Origin: Eonycteris spelaea
Taxonomy: Eukaryota; Chordata; Mammalia; Chiroptera; Pteropodidae
NCBI GenBank assembly: GCA_003508835.1
Contig: PUFA01000202.1
Span: forward strand, 1,178,001-1,242,000
Length of the DNA: 64,000 bases
Direction of reading: 5' to 3'
Below the pieces are notes generated by a model. It was not told the origin of the DNA and did not search any database. It worked only from the letters and a program-made list of their open reading frames with translations. Below are positions 60,001 to 64,000 of the stretch, one piece after another; position 1 is the stretch's first letter; the number at the start of each line of letters is the position of its first letter. The translations under genes were made by a program, and so were the position numbers.

Positions 60001-62553
60001 AGATTAAAACAAAACAAAATAGTTTTGGAGAAGCTGAGGAACAATGGGAACTTTCATGTGGTACTTAGAACATAATCAGTTTTTGGAGATCGTTTTAGTT
60101 ATAACATGAAAAGACTTTAAAAACCTACGAGCTGATATTTTTAGTATCTTTTAGAAATATATATTTAAGTATTTATGAAGAAATGAAATAACAGATTTCC
60201 TTCAAAATAATCAGGACTGTGTAGGCCATGTGTTCACACAGCTGAAGATGAGTGGTAAGTATGAGTGATAAGTAAGAGAGGTGCTCTACTTTTGTACTTT
60301 CATTAAAATTTCCATGAAAAAAAAAAAAAACCTTTATATACTCATCAACCCTTACAGGAAGGGTTGTGGTCAAAATTTTGGCACCGAGATTGTTCATTAT
60401 AGTATTCCTTTTAACAGTGAAAAATTGGAAACTTACTGGATGTTTAATAATCAAAAGGTTTAAATAAATAACCAAATGTTATATAGCTAAATTTTAAATA
60501 GCTGGTTTCAAAACAGTACATGCAATATGCTTTAATAATTGACAGAAAATTTGTTACAAATATTTACTCTCCCAAACATTCATATACACATACACTTGTA
60601 AGGTTAGACACCAGTGGTTTCCTCTGGGGTTGTAGGATTATGGATATTTCTTTTATTCTCTCTACTTATTTTCTAATTTTTCTATAATGACCAAGTATTT
60701 ATTTCTTTTTCTTCTTAAATTAAAAATATTACTTTTAATTAAAAAAAAAAATCAACAAAAACCCAGACTGGTGGTTCACTTAGAAGGATGGAAGTTAGCC
60801 TTTTATCTCCCTTACTGTGCTTACTTACCAGTATTTTTCATGACTGATGTCAGGCTGCTAAGGATGGAACTGATCTTTGCCAGATCCACATTAGCCAGGT
60901 TTGGCAAAGCCAGTGCTGGAGAAGGGGACAGAAGAGCGGGATTCACAGGCTTTGGAAGAGGGGGGGTGGCTGTCATGGGCGCAGGCACCGGGGTACACGA
61001 GGAGGTCTTCGGGACACTTTCCGCTGGCTTTGTCGGGACAGAAGTGGATGCGGCTGCCTTCTCTACAGGTTTTTCCTTCCTGTCCTCTACTATTTAAACA
61101 AAGGAAACATATTATTGCATCAGCCTACTTTTCAGACTCTGCTTCCAGTACGAAACGGTATGTCTTAATACTTCCTGATCTGTAGGAGAAAGCACTACGC
61201 TTTAGAGAAAACCACTCACGTCATGATTTCTTAAGAAGTCATTCCCTTTATAATTGATGATCCTTCCTGACTTCAATGCCTGCTTAAAACGAATTTCCCC
61301 AATTTGTCTTTTATCTTACTTAATGATCTCTTTGCATCTTCTTAGTATCTGTGCATTAAATTTGTACATTTTTGGAAGCATATTATTATTTGGTACACAT
61401 TTGTGTTCTGTCTTCGGTAATGATATTTGTCATAAATTGTCCTGTCTTTTCATGCCTGAGAACTTTCTGAAGGGCAGAAACTCTATATATTTTATCATAT
61501 TTTTTGTGGCTTCCTGAAATTGGCCTACAGGGGCTGTAATAAAGCACTAGTTTAAAACCACAGCGTTTTAACTCTAGATGCTTTCTAATACTAAAAAAGC
61601 TACACGTTATAAGGATAGTGTATTACTCTGAACAGTAGTCAAACTCCCTAACAAACTCCCTAATAATTATAAAAGCTGGGGATGTCAGAGAAACAATTCA
61701 CCAATCCAGGTTAATTCTGAAAGTGTGGTTAACAAACTGGCTTTGGAATCTTGAAGGTCAAGAGCGACGGAGAATAAGGAATTCCAGCACAAGCACCCCT
61801 CCCTCCACCACCGTACTATTCAACAGAGATATCGCTCCACACACACAAGTTTAAATTTTCTAGTAGCCACATCGGAAAAAATCCAGATAAAATTAATTTT
61901 TATATACTTCATCTGAATATAATTATTAATGAGGCATTTTCACTCCTTTTGGGTACTAAGTTTCTAGGATCCAGTGTGCATTTAAAAATCGGAGCACGTC
62001 TCAAGCTGGACAAGCAGCATTTCAAACGCTTGAGTGACACGTAGCTTTCAGCGGCCACCACAGGGAACCACACAGCTCTTGAGCAAGGATTCTAAACCCA
62101 TGTGGCGCGCCCACCACCCTTTGCACCGCTGCTCTAGAGACGACAGTGCTGCCTCGGTGGCCTGTCTTATAAGGACTGAACTATCTTTTAACACCTGCCT
62201 GTGACAGAGTCATTGGTGGAAAAGCAAAACGAATAAGGAACAAGTTGTCTACTAATCACTGAGGACATACCGATGATTTTTGACCCGTCGTCTTCCACGT
62301 CAGAGAGTTCCATGTCTTCCACATCACGGTTATCTGTCGCAGGCTCAGGTGTAGCAGATTTCTCACTCTCCACGGCTGGTGACTGGGATTCCTCACCCCC
62401 CATTCCCTGAAAAGGAGACTCAGAACCAGTTGGAGAGGGAGCGTCCATGCTTGGGGAAGGGACTGGTGATTCTTCTGGATCAGGAAGGGTGGACTTCAAC
62501 TGATCCAGCTTTTTCTTTAAATTGTTCACTCGATTAGCGAAGGTTTTGTACGC
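54296..62553 (-). CDS. RPRD2: RPRD2, 3' part (last four coding exons)
   Basis: RPRD2 is a nuclear protein with an N-terminal RNA polymerase II CTD-interacting domain. The exons encoding that domain lie beyond the right edge. Present here are 62553-62271, 61089-60829, 59320-59120 and the large last exon 57036-54296. They encode the end of the coiled-coil region (FANRVNNLKKKLDQLKS), an acidic patch (DVEDMELSDVEDDGSKI), Ser/Thr/Pro-rich stretches and the C-terminal tail rich in Arg, Pro and Phe that ends KRPFFPPRY. Junction phases all agree. The last exon contains about six frame-shifting indels relative to the conserved protein, judged sequence errors because the same pattern affects TARS2 and ECM1. 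Confidence 0.95.
58195..58400 (-). mobile_element. MER5A-like hAT relic (antisense)
   Basis: Contains ggcatccttgtgcattgtgg, tcactagatgcagcagcacc and gaaaatgtcttcagacattg, the inverted MER5A pattern. In an RPRD2 intron. Confidence 0.6.
58790..58965 (+). repeat. MIR SINE in RPRD2 intron
   Basis: tgtgaccttaagcaggtcac, cttaacttcctcacctgaag and ctaaagtctctttcagctca match MIR. Confidence 0.75.
59120..59320 (-). CDS. RPRD2: RPRD2 exon
   Basis: 201 nt, in frame. Encodes VSPASRPSPGTPASPGN, then NPLANILSKVEITPESILSA and TQSAPALQ. Phase 1 at both ends. Donor CAAG|gtaaac. Confidence 0.95.
60270..60760 (+). mobile_element. L1-like 3' fragment in RPRD2 intron
   Basis: aacagtgaaaaattggaaac, ccagtggtttcctctggggt and an A-rich end. 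Diverged. Confidence 0.4.
60829..61089 (-). CDS. RPRD2: RPRD2 exon
   Basis: 261 nt, in frame. Encodes EDRKEKPVEKAAASTSVPTK, then LPNLANVDLAKISSILSSLT and SVMKNT. Phase 1 at both ends. Confidence 0.95.
61810..62065. mobile_element. Old DNA transposon-like repeat, copy 2
   Basis: tttaaattttctagtagcca, taattattaatgaggcattt and the end tcagcggccaccac align with the copy at 23,088-23,395. Confidence 0.45.
62271..62553 (-). CDS. RPRD2: RPRD2 exon, coiled-coil end and acidic patch
   Basis: 283 nt, in frame. Encodes AYKTFANRVNNLKKKLDQLK, SPSMDAPSPTGSESPFQGMG and MELSDVEDDGSKII. Acceptor ttcttttag, donor ATCG|gtatgt. Phase 0 to 1. Confidence 0.95.
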
Positions 62554-62934
62554 CTAAAAGAAAAAAAAAAAAGAGAAGAGTTTACTTCTTTGCGAAAAGG
62601 ACCAGGAAGCTACCATTTTGACTTTGATCAGATTTCCTCATTGTCACTAACAAAATCACTGGTACAAAACAAGAACATATCATTACGTGTCAAGCATGGA
62701 GTAGTCCCCACCTCTACTTTTTGTATTCCCTAAGTGAACATCTTCACGGGTGCCTGAGCTGGAAACCTAGAGGTTTTCTGCAGTTCGGTCTCCCCTGCTC
62801 TCTTCTATCCATCCAACGGACCAAACATCTGTCAAGAGCCTAAATGTGTTGGCCGCGCTTCCAGTACTGGAGATATAGCAAGGACAAACGAAACCCAAAT
62901 CCATCAATAAAGCAGAGCCTGAGAGGCTGAAATT

Positions 62935-63320
62935 ATTTTTTAAATAATAATTTTTATTTTAGAAGTTTCAGGTATACAAAATTACTGTAAAGATAATGCA
63001 GCGGGTTCCCATATATCCCACACCCAATTTCCTCTATCATCAACAGCGAACATTAGTATGATGCACCTGTCACAACTAACGAATCAATTGATAGGTGTTA
63101 TTATTGATAGTTGTTTATTAACGCCATACTTTATTCAGATACTCTCGGTTTTTACTTAATGTCCTTTTCCTATTCCAGGATTTCATGCAGGAGACCACAG
63201 TATATTTAGTTATGTCTCCTTAAGCTCTTGTTTGTGATGGTTTATTAGACTTTGTTTTTGATGACCTTGACAGGTAATTTGTAGACTGGCCTTTGACTGA
63301 GAGTTTCCTCATGATTAAAC
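62935..63320 (-). mobile_element. L1 LINE 3' region (antisense)
   Basis: ttcccatatatcccacaccc, actttattcagatactctcg and atgtccttttcctattccag are inverted L1M motifs. Intronic in RPRD2. Confidence 0.6.
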
Positions 63321-63404
63321 TGAGGTTATGGGTTTTTAGGAAGAAGACCACAGACGTAAAGTACTACTGTCATCACACATCATATCAAGAGTACGGACAA
63401 TTAA

Positions 63405-63625
63405 TATGATGTACCACTTTAAAAATAAATTTATTAAATTTATTGGGATGACATTGGTTAGTAAGATTATAATAGTTTCAGGTGTAAACTTCTATAATAC
63501 ATCACCTCTGTATTGCACTGCGTGCTCACCACCCAAAGTCAAGCCTTCTTCCATAGTCTCTACACACCTGACCCCCTTTACTCTCTTTGACACCCTCCCT
63601 CCCGCCTCCCTGCCGGTAACCACCA
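63405..63625. repeat. L1-end repeat of a type I associate with bats, copy 2
   Basis: tttattgggatgacattggt, aagattataatagtttcagg and gcgtgctcaccacccaaagt. Younger-looking than the copy at 17,895 and inserted beside an older L1. Confidence 0.55.
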
Positions 63626-64000
63626 GACTGTTGTCTGATGTCCCCACTCCTGATGTTGCCCTTGATCGCCAGGCTCAAATGCCACTGATCTGATGATATG
63701 AACTGCTAATGCTTTAAAGATGTATGTCTTCTGCTTTTTCTGTTAACAGTCTTAGATCGTTAGATTATAAAATCATTTCGGTTGCTCATTCAAAAAGCAT
63801 TGTTTTAAAAATGCAAAGGAACAGAAAAATATATACTGAAACTGAGCTTTTGCTTCTCGATGTAACTGAGTAGCTCGTATCAGAGCAATGCTCCCACCAA
63901 GCACTAGAAAAGCCAGATCTTTACACATACCTATTCGTACACACGCACGTGTGTGCACACATGTGTGAGCGTACTGGCGTGCTGAGGCAAGCGAGACCTG

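Overview
This is mammalian nuclear DNA. It contains spliced genes with GT/AG introns, CpG-island promoters, and old mammalian interspersed repeats (MIR, L2, L1, MaLR/ERVL LTRs, hAT relics). Protein similarity recognised by eye identifies the block that in human lies on chromosome 1q21.2 in the order RPRD2 - TARS2 - ECM1 - (FALEC) - ADAMTSL4. All four protein genes run on the minus strand here, so the window is the reverse complement of the human orientation. Two copies of an L1-end repeat (about 17,895-18,035 and 63,405-63,625) resemble sequence I associate with bat genomes. A bat is my best guess for the host, but this is inference only.

Layout from right to left (5' to 3' of the genes). Positions 62,553-54,296 hold the last four coding exons of RPRD2, an RNA polymerase II CTD-interacting protein. 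A long 3' UTR with several AATAAA signals probably follows, down to about 50,500. Positions 50,500-45,650 are intergenic, with a MIR and one unexplained exon-like segment. Positions 45,574-35,271 hold all 18 coding exons of TARS2, the mitochondrial threonyl-tRNA synthetase. Positions 34,840-29,472 hold ECM1, a secreted glycoprotein with albumin-like cysteine pairs, complete from TATA box to stop. A CpG island at about 27,600-28,120 sits where human FALEC starts. Positions 26,400-16,200 are dense L1 and LTR relics. Positions 15,300-3,300 are intergenic with L2, MIR and weak CpG-rich patches. Positions 3,200-1 hold the ADAMTSL4 CpG island, presumed 5' UTR exon, start-codon exon and signal-peptide exon; the rest of that gene lies off the left edge.

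The strongest technical observation is that conserved exons of three independent genes carry about 16 small indels. All are explicable as one or two missing bases, mostly in short homopolymers or GC-rich DNA. Replacing the missing bases in TARS2 gives exactly 718 codons, the human length. The breaks are therefore best read as consensus errors of the assembly, not as loss of three genes.

The most interesting biology is in ECM1: an in-frame six-copy 18-bp repeat encoding a Gln/Lys/Glu hexapeptide, plus a possible 15-nt microexon. I found no convincing new molecular system in this window.
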